Below are positions 14,125 through 22,948 of a stretch of DNA of 35,487 nt, in pieces (within the stretch, counting starts at the first letter, position 1; every line of letters starts with the position of its first letter). Under the pieces are notes generated by a model. The model did not search any database. It was not told where the DNA came from and worked only from the letters and a program-made list of their open reading frames with translations. The stretch is taken from positions 1 through 35,487 of the forward strand of contig CADAOD010000028.1 in NCBI GenBank assembly GCA_902789415.1, in the 5' to 3' direction. Origin of the DNA: an uncultured Prevotellaceae bacterium. GTDB lineage: Bacteria; Bacteroidota; Bacteroidia; Bacteroidales; Bacteroidaceae. The translations under genes were made by a program, and so were the position numbers.

Positions 14125-15084
14125 ATGGAGATTTTTCGCAATATATACGATACGATGATTGTGCCCGAATGCGCTGCAACGATAGGCGTATTCGATGGGG
14201 TGCATGCTGGACATCGACAAGTTATCAGACAGATGATGGACGAGGCCCAACAGCATGGCTATAAATCGATGGTGATTACCTTTGATAAGCTGCCACAGCA
14301 ACTGTTTGTGCCAGGTTTCCAACCTCAGCTGATTACCACACTCGACGAGAAGATACAACTGCTTGAGGAACTTGGTATAGACTACCTGGTGGTACTGCCT
14401 TTTGATATGCAGATAGCACAGCTTACGGCTCGTGAGTTTATGACACAGATACTGCACGAGCACCTGAATGTAAAGGCTCTTTGCATAGGATACGATAACC
14501 AGTTTGGTCGTGGACGTATGGAAACGTTCGACGACTATGTGGAGTATGGTAAGGCACTTGGCATGCGTGTGTTTAAGGCTATCGAGGTGCAGTTTGAGGG
14601 GTTTGATGTACCTGTAAGTTCATCACTGATAAGACATATGATAGCCGAAGAGGGCAAGGTGTTTGAGACCTCTCAGATGCTTAAACACTATTACAAACTT
14701 ACTGGCAGCGTGGTGGCTGGCGAGCATATTGGTACAGGGTTAGGTTACCCAACAGCCAATGTAGTGCCAGATAATGCCGAAAAACTGATACCTGCCGATG
14801 GTGTGTACGCCGTGTGGGCCAGCATAGAGGGTGGTGAACCCATGCAGGCGATGATGAACATAGGTAAGCGTCCTACCTTTGATGGTAAGCAGCGCACGCT
14901 TGAGGTACATATTTTTGATTTTGAGGGTGACTTGTACGGCAAGCAGATTGCTGTAAGCTTTGCCCACATTGTGCGCTATGAGCGTTACTTCTCATCGGCT
15001 GAAGAGTTGAAAAGACAGATAAAGAAGGACGAGGTGTCAATAAAAGAATTATTTGAAAAGATAAAGAAGTTAACAAAGAAATGA
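14125..15084 (+). CDS. ribF: Bifunctional riboflavin kinase / FAD synthetase
   Basis: A 319-residue cytoplasmic enzyme converting riboflavin to FMN and then FAD. The N-terminal nucleotidyltransferase domain shows GVFDGVHAGHR (the H-GH motif), GYDNQFGRGR and VSSSLIRHMI. The C-terminal riboflavin kinase domain shows GTGLGYPTANV, DGVYAVW, MMNIGKRPTFDG and LEVHIFDF. Length is normal for the family (about 310). A TTG at 14113 lies inside the -7 element, so the ATG at 14125 is the real start. The stop overlaps the next start (ATGA), so it is coupled to the CPBP protease gene. Confidence 0.96.
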   Translation: MEIFRNIYDTMIVPECAATIGVFDGVHAGHRQVIRQMMDEAQQHGYKSMVITFDKLPQQLFVPGFQPQLITTLDEKIQLLEELGIDYLVVLPFDMQIAQLTAREFMTQILHEHLNVKALCIGYDNQFGRGRMETFDDYVEYGKALGMRVFKAIEVQFEGFDVPVSSSLIRHMIAEEGKVFETSQMLKHYYKLTGSVVAGEHIGTGLGYPTANVVPDNAEKLIPADGVYAVWASIEGGEPMQAMMNIGKRPTFDGKQRTLEVHIFDFEGDLYGKQIAVSFAHIVRYERYFSSAEELKRQIKKDEVSIKELFEKIKKLTKK

Positions 15085-15848
15085 AGAATGCAATCATTTA
15101 TACCATTGTGTTTGCTGCCTTGCAGGTAGTGGTATCAACAGTTGCCCAGTTAGTGTGGACCCTGCTGTTGGGTAATAGTGGCATAATGGGTACTGAGTTT
15201 ATGATAGGCACGCTGATGGCATCTAACGTGCTGGGGCTGATAGTATTCTTGGTAACCAAGTGGGCAGAGGTTAGTAGAAACTGGATACGTAAGCGCCCTT
15301 GGATGGTGCTGTTCTGGGCGGCGCTGGCTTCGGTGGGTTGCATAGTACCATCGATGTGGCTGCAGGAGGTGATGCCTGAGTTGCCTAATCTGGCGCAGGA
15401 AGGCTTGGAAGAGCTGATGGGTAATCGCTTAGGTTACATAGTTGTGGGATTGCTGGCACCATTGGTTGAAGAGGTGGTGTTTCGTGGCGCCATCCTGCGT
15501 GCGCTGCTTAAGTGGAACCAGAACCACTGGCTGTGTATAGCCATATCGGCAGCGCTGTTCGGTCTGTCGCATTTTAACCCAGCACAGACGCCGCATGCTT
15601 TCTTGGCTGGCTTGCTGCTTGGTTGGATGTATTACCGTACGGGCAGCATTGTGCCTGGCGTGGTAGTACACTGGGTAAATAACTCGGTGGCTTATGCCAT
15701 GTACAACATATCTAAGGCGGCTTATGGTACTGGCGATCCAACGATGGCGCAGATGTTTGGCGAACAGCGTGTGGCGCTGGCTGTGCTCTTCTCGCTATGC
15801 ATACTGATACCGGCTATCTACCAGCTTAACCTGAGAATGAAGAAGTAA
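15081..15848 (+). CDS. CPBP family intramembrane metalloprotease
   Basis: A 255-residue multi-pass membrane protein with the Abi/CPBP signature: EEVVFRG at 130-136 (E130, E131, R135), FGLSHFN with H164 and HWVNN with H197, all buried in predicted helices. These are the glutamate and histidine residues expected for the membrane-embedded metal site. Relatives include Rce1-type CAAX proteases and bacteriocin-immunity proteins; the substrate here is unknown. It overlaps ribF by four bases and is followed by a strong terminator. Confidence 0.93.
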   Translation: MKNAIIYTIVFAALQVVVSTVAQLVWTLLLGNSGIMGTEFMIGTLMASNVLGLIVFLVTKWAEVSRNWIRKRPWMVLFWAALASVGCIVPSMWLQEVMPELPNLAQEGLEELMGNRLGYIVVGLLAPLVEEVVFRGAILRALLKWNQNHWLCIAISAALFGLSHFNPAQTPHAFLAGLLLGWMYYRTGSIVPGVVVHWVNNSVAYAMYNISKAAYGTGDPTMAQMFGEQRVALAVLFSLCILIPAIYQLNLRMKK

Positions 15849-15870
15849 TATACCATATATTTATTGAAGA

Positions 15871-15894
15871 AGGCTGCACAAACGTGCAGCCTTT
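15871..15894 (+). terminator. Intrinsic terminator of ribF-CPBP operon
   Basis: A 10-bp perfect stem (15871-15880 with 15885-15894) with an AAAC loop. The right arm ends in TTT, then AACTTC. It sits 22 bases after the stop. Confidence 0.75.
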
Positions 15895-16010
15895 AACTTC
15901 AGCGTTAGTATTTCCTGAAAATTTGAGAGAAACGAACCGGAGCTTCACAGCTTTCGGCGTTTAATTGTTTTACTTGTTTTATTTATAAAGAAAGCATAGA
16001 AAAAAATATC

Positions 16011-16484
16011 TTATTCGTATAAGGCGGGCGTATCCGTGGTGTTTACCTTGGCGGTATCGACCATATTCTCAGCCTGCATGGTGCCGAGAGTATTAACGGA
16101 ATCGGCCTGGTGCTGCTCGCGGAACTTGGCATAAGCCTCTTTGGGATCGTCCCATCCGCGGTCCCATGGTGCCTGTGCGGCATTACCCAATGTTAGGATG
16201 ATGGCTACCACGGCTGCAGCACGGAAAAGTGGCATGAGGCGTGTGGTAAGTGTTACCATCTTGGCCTTTGGCTTTTCCTCGCCTACCATTTCGAGTATAC
16301 GGGCATCGAAGTCAGCACCCAGCTCGGGTTTCTCCTGCTGGAGGGCAAACAGCGCTTTGTACTGCATAAGACTGGCTGGAACATCCTCCTGACTGAAGAA
16401 TGTGCGCAGGATTGACTCTTCTTGTAGTGTGGTCTCACACTGCCAGTAGCGCTCCAGTAACTGTTCGATGTATTTATAATCCAT
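16011..16484 (-). CDS. Probable anti-sigma-type single-pass membrane protein
   Basis: A 157-residue protein. The N-terminal half is a helical cytoplasmic region (YIEQLLERYWQCETTLQEE), typical of small anti-sigma or regulatory proteins paired with ECF factors in Bacteroidetes. One membrane segment lies around residues 87-105 (after LTTRLMPLFRAA), then a charged extracytoplasmic tail of about 55 residues. The ATG at 16484 (MDYKY) was chosen; the longer form needs a TTG. It overlaps the sigma-factor gene by 11 bases, which supports joint function. The anti-sigma role is inferred from context and layout. Confidence 0.75.
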   Translation of the reverse strand: MDYKYIEQLLERYWQCETTLQEESILRTFFSQEDVPASLMQYKALFALQQEKPELGADFDARILEMVGEEKPKAKMVTLTTRLMPLFRAAAVVAIILTLGNAAQAPWDRGWDDPKEAYAKFREQHQADSVNTLGTMQAENMVDTAKVNTTDTPALYE

Positions 16485-16992
16485 ATTTCTCTTTTTCAAT
16501 ATATTTTTGTCGGATGGCTTGGCGAGCGCGGAAGATATTTACCTTTACCTGCTCTTCGCTGATAGCCATTATCGACGCTATTTCTTTATAACTCTTGCCT
16601 TCGAACTCGCGCAACTGCATGGCGCTTCGTTGTTTCTCGGGCAGCTCATTAATCAGTTGGCGTATCAGCTCGATGCGATCGCGCTGCATAGCCTGCTCCT
16701 CGGGGTTAGAGGCGTAGCTTTGGTCGGCTTTGTCGTGGTCGCCTTCCTCCAGACTCTGATTCTGGTTTTCCAAGTGGCGCATTCTGTCGAGCGACAGGTT
16801 GCGGCAGATGGTGAGGCAAAAGGCTTCAATCGATTCGATGTCGTCCCACTGCTCTCGGCGGTTCCACACTTTTATCATTGTGTCCTGTACTACATCCTCT
16901 GCCTCTGCAGGGTTGAGGGTGATGCGGAGGGCAAGCCTGTAGAGCTCGTTCTTCAGCGGCAAGATGTCAGTTTTAAAACTTATCTTTTTCAT
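16474..16992 (-). CDS. ECF-type RNA polymerase sigma factor (sigma-70 family)
   Basis: A 172-residue sigma factor with region 2 (about 12-80; AEDVVQDTMIKVWNRR and SIEAFCLTICRNLSLD) and region 4 (about 108-165; INELPEKQRSAMQLREFEGKSYKEIA, then EEQVKVNIFRARQAIR). Region 3 is absent, as in ECF factors. It is followed by an overlapping gene for a membrane protein, the usual sigma/anti-sigma arrangement. A possible promoter (TAACTTTTG on the minus strand, 17024-17032) lies about 30 bases upstream but deviates by one base in spacing. Confidence 0.93.
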   Translation of the reverse strand: MKKISFKTDILPLKNELYRLALRITLNPAEAEDVVQDTMIKVWNRREQWDDIESIEAFCLTICRNLSLDRMRHLENQNQSLEEGDHDKADQSYASNPEEQAMQRDRIELIRQLINELPEKQRSAMQLREFEGKSYKEIASIMAISEEQVKVNIFRARQAIRQKYIEKEKYGL

Positions 16993-17050
16993 CCTCTCTT
17001 AATATATGACGAATAACCTGGGGCAAAAGTTACAAGTAAAACAAAAAAAA

Positions 17051-17824
17051 TTAGAAAATTTTTGTGCCGCTCTCTCCATCGATGGCAGTGGCCAGGGTGA
17101 TAATAACCTTGCTAACGCCTGCATCGACGGCGCTTAGGGCGTTTTCAATCTTTGGCAGCATGCCGCCATTGATGGTGCCGTCGGCCTTGTACTGCTCAAA
17201 GTCGGCACGGGTAATGGTGGGGATTACAGAGTTGTCGTCGTCGGGATTGCGTAACACACCTTTCTTCTCGAAGCTGTAGATGAGAGTTACATCGTAGTAG
17301 GGTGCCAGAGCCTTTGCTGTTTCGCTGGCTATGGTGTCGGCATTGGTGTTAAGGATGTGGCCCTGACCGTCGTGGGTGAGTGGAGCCATTACGGGAGTGA
17401 TGCCAGCCTGGATGAGATGACTGAGCATCTGACCATCGGCACGATCTACATCGCCTACAAAGCCAAAATCCACGCCATCCTTGATGGGGCGCTTATGACT
17501 ACGTATCACATCAACATCGGCACCGGTAAGGCCCAAAGCGTTAACACTATTGGCCTGCAAGCGGGCTACCAGATTCTTGTTAACCAGACCACCGTAAACC
17601 ATGGTTACCACGCTTAGCATGTCGGCATCGGTAATACGGCGACCACCAACCATCTTCGACTCGATGCCTAAGCTTGCTGCAACCTGTGTAGCGCGGCGTC
17701 CACCGCCATGAATAAGCACTTTCTTGCCCTCGATGGCGCTGAAGTCCTTAAGCAATTGGGTGAGCTGGGCTTCGTCTTCTACTACTGCTCCTCCTACTTT
17801 TACTACTGTTAGTTTCTCTTTCAT
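17051..17824 (-). CDS. argB: Acetylglutamate kinase
   Basis: A 257-residue cytoplasmic enzyme of arginine biosynthesis, phosphorylating N-acetyl-L-glutamate (or the N-succinyl form used by many Bacteroidetes). Motifs: KVGGAVV near the N-terminus, LIHGGGRRAT (phosphate and substrate binding), GLTGADVDVI, NTNADTIAS and NGGMLPKIENA. Length is standard. The gene starts 21 bases after the RelA/SpoT-like gene and is the last of the long minus-strand run. It shares the arginine theme with speA, 5 kb upstream in the same run. Confidence 0.95.
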   Translation of the reverse strand: MKEKLTVVKVGGAVVEDEAQLTQLLKDFSAIEGKKVLIHGGGRRATQVAASLGIESKMVGGRRITDADMLSVVTMVYGGLVNKNLVARLQANSVNALGLTGADVDVIRSHKRPIKDGVDFGFVGDVDRADGQMLSHLIQAGITPVMAPLTHDGQGHILNTNADTIASETAKALAPYYDVTLIYSFEKKGVLRNPDDDNSVIPTITRADFEQYKADGTINGGMLPKIENALSAVDAGVSKVIITLATAIDGESGTKIF

Positions 17825-17845
17825 TGAATAATATGTGTATGAGTG

Positions 17846-18895
17846 TTACAGCTTTTGCCCGATAGCCGCGTATTGGCGTATCATGGCATCGGCCAGTATC
17901 GTATTACTTTCGTTGGCACCGTATAGGGTGTCGTAAATCAGTTTCACATCGTCGCGACCGCCACCATGTTTCAAGGCGTAAACCAAGCATAGGTTCTGCA
18001 GACCTACAGTTTCCGACAGGATGTCCAAATCGGTAACGGCCAACTGCGATAAGGCCAGTTGGTAGGCGGCATCGCTCAACTCGTCGACCATCGCCTGCAC
18101 CTCGCCTAACGACTCCATACCGAAGTGCTCCAGTACGGGCAGGAACGGCATGAGCGAGGCAGGGAACAACTCAGCTTGGTTAACTGCAGCAATGCGCTGG
18201 TTGAGACGCTCGAACGGGTGCAACTCAAGATAGCTGCGGAAAGAGTCGGTTGAGAGCGTAACCTCGTTCAGATTGCCCGATTTTACCAACGTTTGTATTT
18301 GTCGGCGATACTCGGTCATGGTGGTACGTAAACGGCTGAATTCGTCGTCGGCCAGTTCAAGCATACCAGCCAGACGGCTGAACTGACGCTTGTACTGAGG
18401 GGGCAGCTTAACGGCGCCCTTGTAGCCAATGTCGTGCTCGATGGCCGACCACGTGTGCTGCAATGCTGTACGTATCTGTATTTCGAACGGGATGCTACCC
18501 TCGTGCAGCTGGCAGATGTAGTGCAGCGAGTTGTAGCCAAAGCTATTGAAATCGTGCAGTTTGCGCTTATCTACAGAGTTGCTCCAATCAACATCAAATA
18601 GCTGGCTGACGATAGCTGCTACCTTATCTACATCATCGGTGTAGAAGGTAACAATACGCAGACCAATCAGGTCGGTAATATCCTGTAGCGAGCGGTATTT
18701 CTCGCCCTTGCGCTCCAGTTTGCCTGCCAGCGACTCAACGCCTTTTATGCGATGCTCAATGCTGTTAAGTTCGATGCCCTGTTGCTGCATAGTGGTTTGC
18801 AACAACTCGAAAATCTGATTATCGAGCTGTACCAGTTGTGGCCGCAGGTTAATGAACTCCTGCAGCAACGATTCACAATGTGGCGACAGGCGCAT
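17846..18895 (-). CDS. RelA/SpoT-domain (p)ppGpp synthetase-like protein without HD hydrolase domain
   Basis: A 349-residue protein. The RelA/SpoT nucleotidyltransferase domain covers about 45-160: HRIKGVESLAGKL, DLIGLRIVTFY, SFGYNSLHYI (118-127) and EIQIRTALQHTWSAIEHD (138-155). There is no N-terminal HD domain and no TGS or ACT domains. The C-terminal 190 residues are helical and unrecognised, so it is longer than typical small alarmone synthetases (about 210-250). It probably makes (p)ppGpp or a related alarmone but cannot degrade it. It overlaps the STAS gene by one base, coupling alarmone synthesis to a partner-switching module. Confidence 0.88.
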   Translation of the reverse strand: MRLSPHCESLLQEFINLRPQLVQLDNQIFELLQTTMQQQGIELNSIEHRIKGVESLAGKLERKGEKYRSLQDITDLIGLRIVTFYTDDVDKVAAIVSQLFDVDWSNSVDKRKLHDFNSFGYNSLHYICQLHEGSIPFEIQIRTALQHTWSAIEHDIGYKGAVKLPPQYKRQFSRLAGMLELADDEFSRLRTTMTEYRRQIQTLVKSGNLNEVTLSTDSFRSYLELHPFERLNQRIAAVNQAELFPASLMPFLPVLEHFGMESLGEVQAMVDELSDAAYQLALSQLAVTDLDILSETVGLQNLCLVYALKHGGGRDDVKLIYDTLYGANESNTILADAMIRQYAAIGQKL

Positions 18896-19197
18896 TAGAT
18901 AAACTCAAAAAGATTAATAAAACCTGTCATGGCAAAAACCTGACGCAGATCCTCGTTCATTCCGCGCAGATATACGTGACTGCCTTTTGGCTTTGCTGCC
19001 TTAAGCAGGCCAAGGAACAAGCGCAGACCACTTGATGAAATGTACTCAAGGTTAGTGCAATCCAGAATAATGTCGTGACCAGCGCATTCGTAAAGCGGAG
19101 CCATGCTCTGCTCAACCTCTGCTGATGCAGCCGTGTCCAGACGGCCCTCGAAGTACATCACGAAATTCTTGTCTTCTTCTTTAAACGTTGTTTTCAT
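18895..19197 (-). CDS. STAS-domain anti-sigma factor antagonist
   Basis: A 100-residue single STAS domain of the SpoIIAA/RsbV type: EGRLDTAASAEVEQ, DIILDCTNLEYISSSGLRLFLGLLKAA (with the SSSG phospho-acceptor site) and VFAMTGFINLFEFI. The serine cluster would be phosphorylated by an anti-sigma kinase and dephosphorylated by a PP2C phosphatase. The upstream neighbour, 9 bases away, encodes exactly such a phosphatase fused to a kinase-type ATPase domain, so the two form a likely partner-switch pair. Confidence 0.93.
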   Translation of the reverse strand: MKTTFKEEDKNFVMYFEGRLDTAASAEVEQSMAPLYECAGHDIILDCTNLEYISSSGLRLFLGLLKAAKPKGSHVYLRGMNEDLRQVFAMTGFINLFEFI

Positions 19198-19206
19198 AAC
19201 TATTTA

Positions 19207-21630
19207 TTATTTAGTGAGATTTTTACGGAGCGTGAGCACGTTTTTGCCATCTACACGCTCGTAGTTAATGGTGTCCATAATTTGTCGTATCAGGTGGATC
19301 CCTAATCCGCCTATACCACGTTCCTCGGCCGATAGAGTAGTGTCAACCTCGGCCTTAGCGGTGGGGTCGAAGGGGGTGCCGCTATCGCTAATCACAAACT
19401 TCAGACGTACGTCGTTTATTTGGGCGTCGATATCCACATTGCCCTTTACGCCATTGGGATAAGCATAGTTCATAACGTTTACAACAGCCTCCTCAATGGC
19501 TAAGTTTATCTTCAGGGTGGTGCTCATGTCGTAGCCTGCGGTTTCGCAAACTTCATCAACAAAAGCGCTGAGTTGGGGCACGGTCTGCACGTCGTTAGGC
19601 AGCGTTAGGTGGTTCTGATAGCGCACATCTAACTGCTGTTTGGTGTACTGGACGGCCAACATAGTGAGGTCGTCGCTCTGTTCTGCATCGCCTACAAAAG
19701 CATGTACGGCTTGTTTCATCTGTTCGATAATGGCATGTGGCGCACAACTGCCCTGAGCCTGAATGCTGTTGACCTGAGCCATAACACGGTTCATGCCAAA
19801 TTGCTTGTGGTCGCAGTTTTCGGCTTCGGTCAGTCCGTCGGTAAACAGGAAGATAGTGGTAAACGGCTTGATGATAGCTTCTTGCGTGTTATACTTCCAA
19901 CCAGGCATTACGCCTACAGGAATGTTGGAATCACAAGGCAGGGTGCTTACCTGTATCGTGTTATTGTAACGCACTAACAACGGGGCATCGTGGCCAGCAT
20001 TGCAGTAGCGCAAACGGCCTGTTGGTAGATCGAGCACACCAACCAGCAGGGTTACAAACATCAGTGAATCGTTACCCTCGGCCATCGCGTCGTTAATGGT
20101 GGTAACAATGCGATCGGGGGTAGCTTCGTGGGCCGAAACAGTACGGAACTGGGCACGTGTTACTGCCATAACCAATGAGGCTGGCACACCTTTGCCACTT
20201 ACGTCGCCTATGCAGAAGAACAGTTTCTCGTCGCGGATATAGAAGTCGAACAAGTCGCCGCCCACCGATTTGGCTGGAGTCAGCTCGCCGTAGATGTCGA
20301 TATCGTTACGGTCGGGGTATGGCGGGAATATCTTGGGTAGCATCGACATCTGTATATTGCTGGCTACACGGAGCTCGCTCTCGATAGATGCCTTTGAGGC
20401 AGTGGTGCTTTGCAACTCTTCGATGTATTTGGCCAGCGAATGCTGCATGTCGTCGAAGGCATCGCGCAAACGGCGTATTTCGTCTTTCGATTTAAATTCA
20501 GGCAAGCATACATCAAAGTTGCCTTGTGATATCTCGTGTGCCTTATTTGATAGTAGCTGTAAGGGCGACAACTGAGAGCGGATGATATAATAAAGTGATG
20601 CAAAGACAGCACCTAACAGCACAACGAGCAGTAATAGCATATTGGTTCGTAACCGGTTGGGAGCCTCCATTATTTTATCTTGCGGAATGGTGAAACATAC
20701 CGACCACTGCACGCGATCTACTGGGGCATAGAACACAATCGATGAAGAAAAGTCCTGTTTGCTATTATCGCTTTGAAGCAGGCCCGACATATCTACCGTA
20801 TCGGCACCACGTTGCCAGGTAAGCATCTTTTTGGTCATGCCAAAGAAAGTGGAATCGTTCTGCCTGTGGGCTTGTTCTATCACATTAATCGATTGTATCC
20901 AACTCTGGTCGGGGTGGCACACGTACTGTGAATCGCGGCCTACTACAAATACGGTGGAGTAAGAGTAAGGTTTGGCCTGATCGCAAAGGTTCTGTACCCA
21001 GTCTAACGATACATCGGCACACAGCACGGCATAGGTGTGACCATTGTTGTCGTGGAGTGGTACCGAGTAAGTTACCATGGCGCGTTTGGTTGACATGGAA
21101 TCGACGTATGGCAGGCACCAATAACCTTTGTCTAACTTGTTGGTGTAAACCCAGTTACTATCGGTTTCCAAGTAGCAGAAGTCGTTCTCGGGGCCACCTA
21201 TCTCGTCGGTCTCTATCTTATTGTCAGTTGTGCGATATACGGTGGGGGCAAAATAGCGCCCGTGGTTCTTAAAAAAGTTGGCCTCGTATAGCAAGGTAAC
21301 GGCAGAGATGTCGTCGTTGGCTTCAATCAGTCGCTGCATGAGTGTGCTGCAAAGTGCCTCGTGTGGGGCAAACATGTAAGCGTACGAGGCAGCTGTGTTA
21401 AGGGCTGTTTCGACATTGGAGAGTCGGTTGTCGATGACATTGATGGCATTCTCCATAGAGCGGCCAGCCTGGCGGTTCACCTCTTTTACCACCTCGCCGC
21501 GTACGTAGGTCATTTGCCAAATGCCTGCGGTAAGCATGATAACTGTTACCACTACAAGCACAATGCATGTGGTGCGCACTGCTACCGAGTGGTTCAGAAT
21601 CGTAAATATTTTGGCTTTCACATGCTTCAT
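19207..21630 (-). CDS. Membrane sensor SpoIIE-type PP2C phosphatase with HAMP and HATPase (RsbW-like) domains
   Basis: An 807-residue protein. In order: membrane helix (about 20-40), a large extracytoplasmic Cache-like sensor (about 45-320), membrane helix (about 331-352), HAMP (to about 405), a short coiled coil, a SpoIIE/PPM phosphatase domain (about 440-640; GGDLFDFY, FCIGDVSGKGVPASL, YCNAGHDAPLL, FLFTDGLTEA) and a C-terminal HATPase_c domain (about 670-805; NLAIEEAVVNVMNYAYP N-box, SGTPFDP and GIGGLGIHLI). It can both remove and add phosphate on a STAS antagonist in response to an external ligand. It is encoded directly before the STAS protein. No input ligand can be deduced. Confidence 0.94.
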   Translation of the reverse strand: MKHVKAKIFTILNHSVAVRTTCIVLVVVTVIMLTAGIWQMTYVRGEVVKEVNRQAGRSMENAINVIDNRLSNVETALNTAASYAYMFAPHEALCSTLMQRLIEANDDISAVTLLYEANFFKNHGRYFAPTVYRTTDNKIETDEIGGPENDFCYLETDSNWVYTNKLDKGYWCLPYVDSMSTKRAMVTYSVPLHDNNGHTYAVLCADVSLDWVQNLCDQAKPYSYSTVFVVGRDSQYVCHPDQSWIQSINVIEQAHRQNDSTFFGMTKKMLTWQRGADTVDMSGLLQSDNSKQDFSSSIVFYAPVDRVQWSVCFTIPQDKIMEAPNRLRTNMLLLLVVLLGAVFASLYYIIRSQLSPLQLLSNKAHEISQGNFDVCLPEFKSKDEIRRLRDAFDDMQHSLAKYIEELQSTTASKASIESELRVASNIQMSMLPKIFPPYPDRNDIDIYGELTPAKSVGGDLFDFYIRDEKLFFCIGDVSGKGVPASLVMAVTRAQFRTVSAHEATPDRIVTTINDAMAEGNDSLMFVTLLVGVLDLPTGRLRYCNAGHDAPLLVRYNNTIQVSTLPCDSNIPVGVMPGWKYNTQEAIIKPFTTIFLFTDGLTEAENCDHKQFGMNRVMAQVNSIQAQGSCAPHAIIEQMKQAVHAFVGDAEQSDDLTMLAVQYTKQQLDVRYQNHLTLPNDVQTVPQLSAFVDEVCETAGYDMSTTLKINLAIEEAVVNVMNYAYPNGVKGNVDIDAQINDVRLKFVISDSGTPFDPTAKAEVDTTLSAEERGIGGLGIHLIRQIMDTINYERVDGKNVLTLRKNLTK

Positions 21631-21646
21631 ACGCTATTGTTGTTAG

Positions 21647-22918
21647 TTAATCGTTACGTTTCAGGTTTGCATAAGGCTGCCCCATCAGTGTCAGGTTGCC
21701 ATCGTGCACAATGCTTACATTAATTCCCTTCTGGAAAATCATGACGATATCCGAGCCTCCGAACTGGAAATATCCCATCTCATCGCCGCGATGAAGCTGC
21801 TGCCCCACGTGAAGCGATGGAATCCAGTTTACGCTGCATATCTGTGACATGCCTACAGGCAGCATGGCTACTAAGCCGTAGTCTTGGGTTTCAATGATGG
21901 CACAGGCACGGGTCTCTACCATCTGGAATCCCAAGTCGTTCACATAATAGTAAAGTTTCTCGTTGTCATCCCACAGGGTGTAGCCACCACCAGCCGATAC
22001 GCCAGGAACAGTGCGTAGTTCCTTGAGTACACCGTCAACTGGTGAGTGATAGCGGTGATAGCAGTTGACATCGAGGTAGGTATGGGTGAGTGTGCCACCT
22101 GCAAAGGCATCCTTATATTGTGAGTCATTGCCGATAAGCTGGGCTATGTCTGATATCTTGGCTGTTTTGATTTGCAAGTCCTGAGGATACTGTAACTGGT
22201 TATTGTCATCAATCTTCCAGGTCAGCTTTGGCCAGGAGTCGGCAGGAGATACAACTTCTGTGTCGGCAATGGGACGCATGTCGGGAGATGCCAGGCTGCG
22301 CGCAAAGAACTCGTTGAAGGTGCGCCACTGGTTGCCCTCGCCATACCAACCTTCGGTAAGGCCCCATTCAGGGTCGTATTTCACCATATTATAATAGGTG
22401 TCGTTCCAACTGGCCTCGGTATTCAGGAAATCGCCCCAGGTATTGCTGTAGGTGCTGAGCCACGAGGCAAAGGGCTCTACGAACTCAACGGTGGGGTAGA
22501 AGAAACCACGGTCCTTCAGTTCGTCGAGTGGTTGATCGACGATGAACCAGAAGTAGCCGATGCCCTGATCGGTGCGACCGTAGAGTGAACGCCCATAGTC
22601 GCTTGGCGCTTGGTGTATCATGACATCCCAAGGCAGCTGGCGCACGTTCCAATCTACGAAATCGTAGAATTCGCTGAGCGACTGAGCTGGATTGTAGCGG
22701 CGGTCGGGGTTTATCTCTGCAGCCTGTGCTATTGCATGTTCAAGAAGCGATTTAACCTCGGCATTCTCGTCGCAAATCTTGATAAGCGCCAGAGTGGCCT
22801 CTGTACGCTGCCGCTCAGGTGTAGGGGTTACTACAGGGGCATCATAGTTAGCGCAAGCTGTGAACAGCGTGCTAAATAATAAGGTGGCTAACAATAGCCC
22901 AAGATTAAGTTTCTTCAT
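21647..22918 (-). CDS. Phosphatidylserine decarboxylase-family lipoprotein
   Basis: A 423-residue protein with a lipoprotein signal peptide (lipobox ending FTAC, Cys about 22). An N-terminal helical domain (about 40-175) is followed by a PSD-like catalytic region: FNEFFARSL, VSPADSW, LDVNCYHRYHSPVDG with the family His residues, and near the C-terminus GDEMGYFQFGGSDIVMIF. The FGGS fits the autocleavage site (LGST in E. coli Psd) that generates the pyruvoyl group. Export and lipid anchoring are unusual for this family, whose classic member works at the inner leaflet. It may act on a soluble or outer-membrane substrate. It is encoded between speA and the SpoIIE phosphatase gene with short gaps (30 and 16 bases). 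Confidence 0.87.
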   Translation of the reverse strand: MKKLNLGLLLATLLFSTLFTACANYDAPVVTPTPERQRTEATLALIKICDENAEVKSLLEHAIAQAAEINPDRRYNPAQSLSEFYDFVDWNVRQLPWDVMIHQAPSDYGRSLYGRTDQGIGYFWFIVDQPLDELKDRGFFYPTVEFVEPFASWLSTYSNTWGDFLNTEASWNDTYYNMVKYDPEWGLTEGWYGEGNQWRTFNEFFARSLASPDMRPIADTEVVSPADSWPKLTWKIDDNNQLQYPQDLQIKTAKISDIAQLIGNDSQYKDAFAGGTLTHTYLDVNCYHRYHSPVDGVLKELRTVPGVSAGGGYTLWDDNEKLYYYVNDLGFQMVETRACAIIETQDYGLVAMLPVGMSQICSVNWIPSLHVGQQLHRGDEMGYFQFGGSDIVMIFQKGINVSIVHDGNLTLMGQPYANLKRND

Positions 22919-22948
22919 AGTCGTTCCCTTTTTTATCGTCCTTGCTCT

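Noticed and set aside
14065-14463. Antisense open frame over ribF
   Set aside because: It is the shadow of a well-supported enzyme gene, with no family features of its own.
16507-17016. Plus-strand 169-residue frame opposite the ECF sigma factor
   Set aside because: Fully antisense to the sigma gene, whose regions 2 and 4 are well conserved.
20928-21272. Plus-strand frame opposite the SpoIIE sensor domain
   Set aside because: Arg/Ser-rich composition and antisense position indicate a shadow frame.
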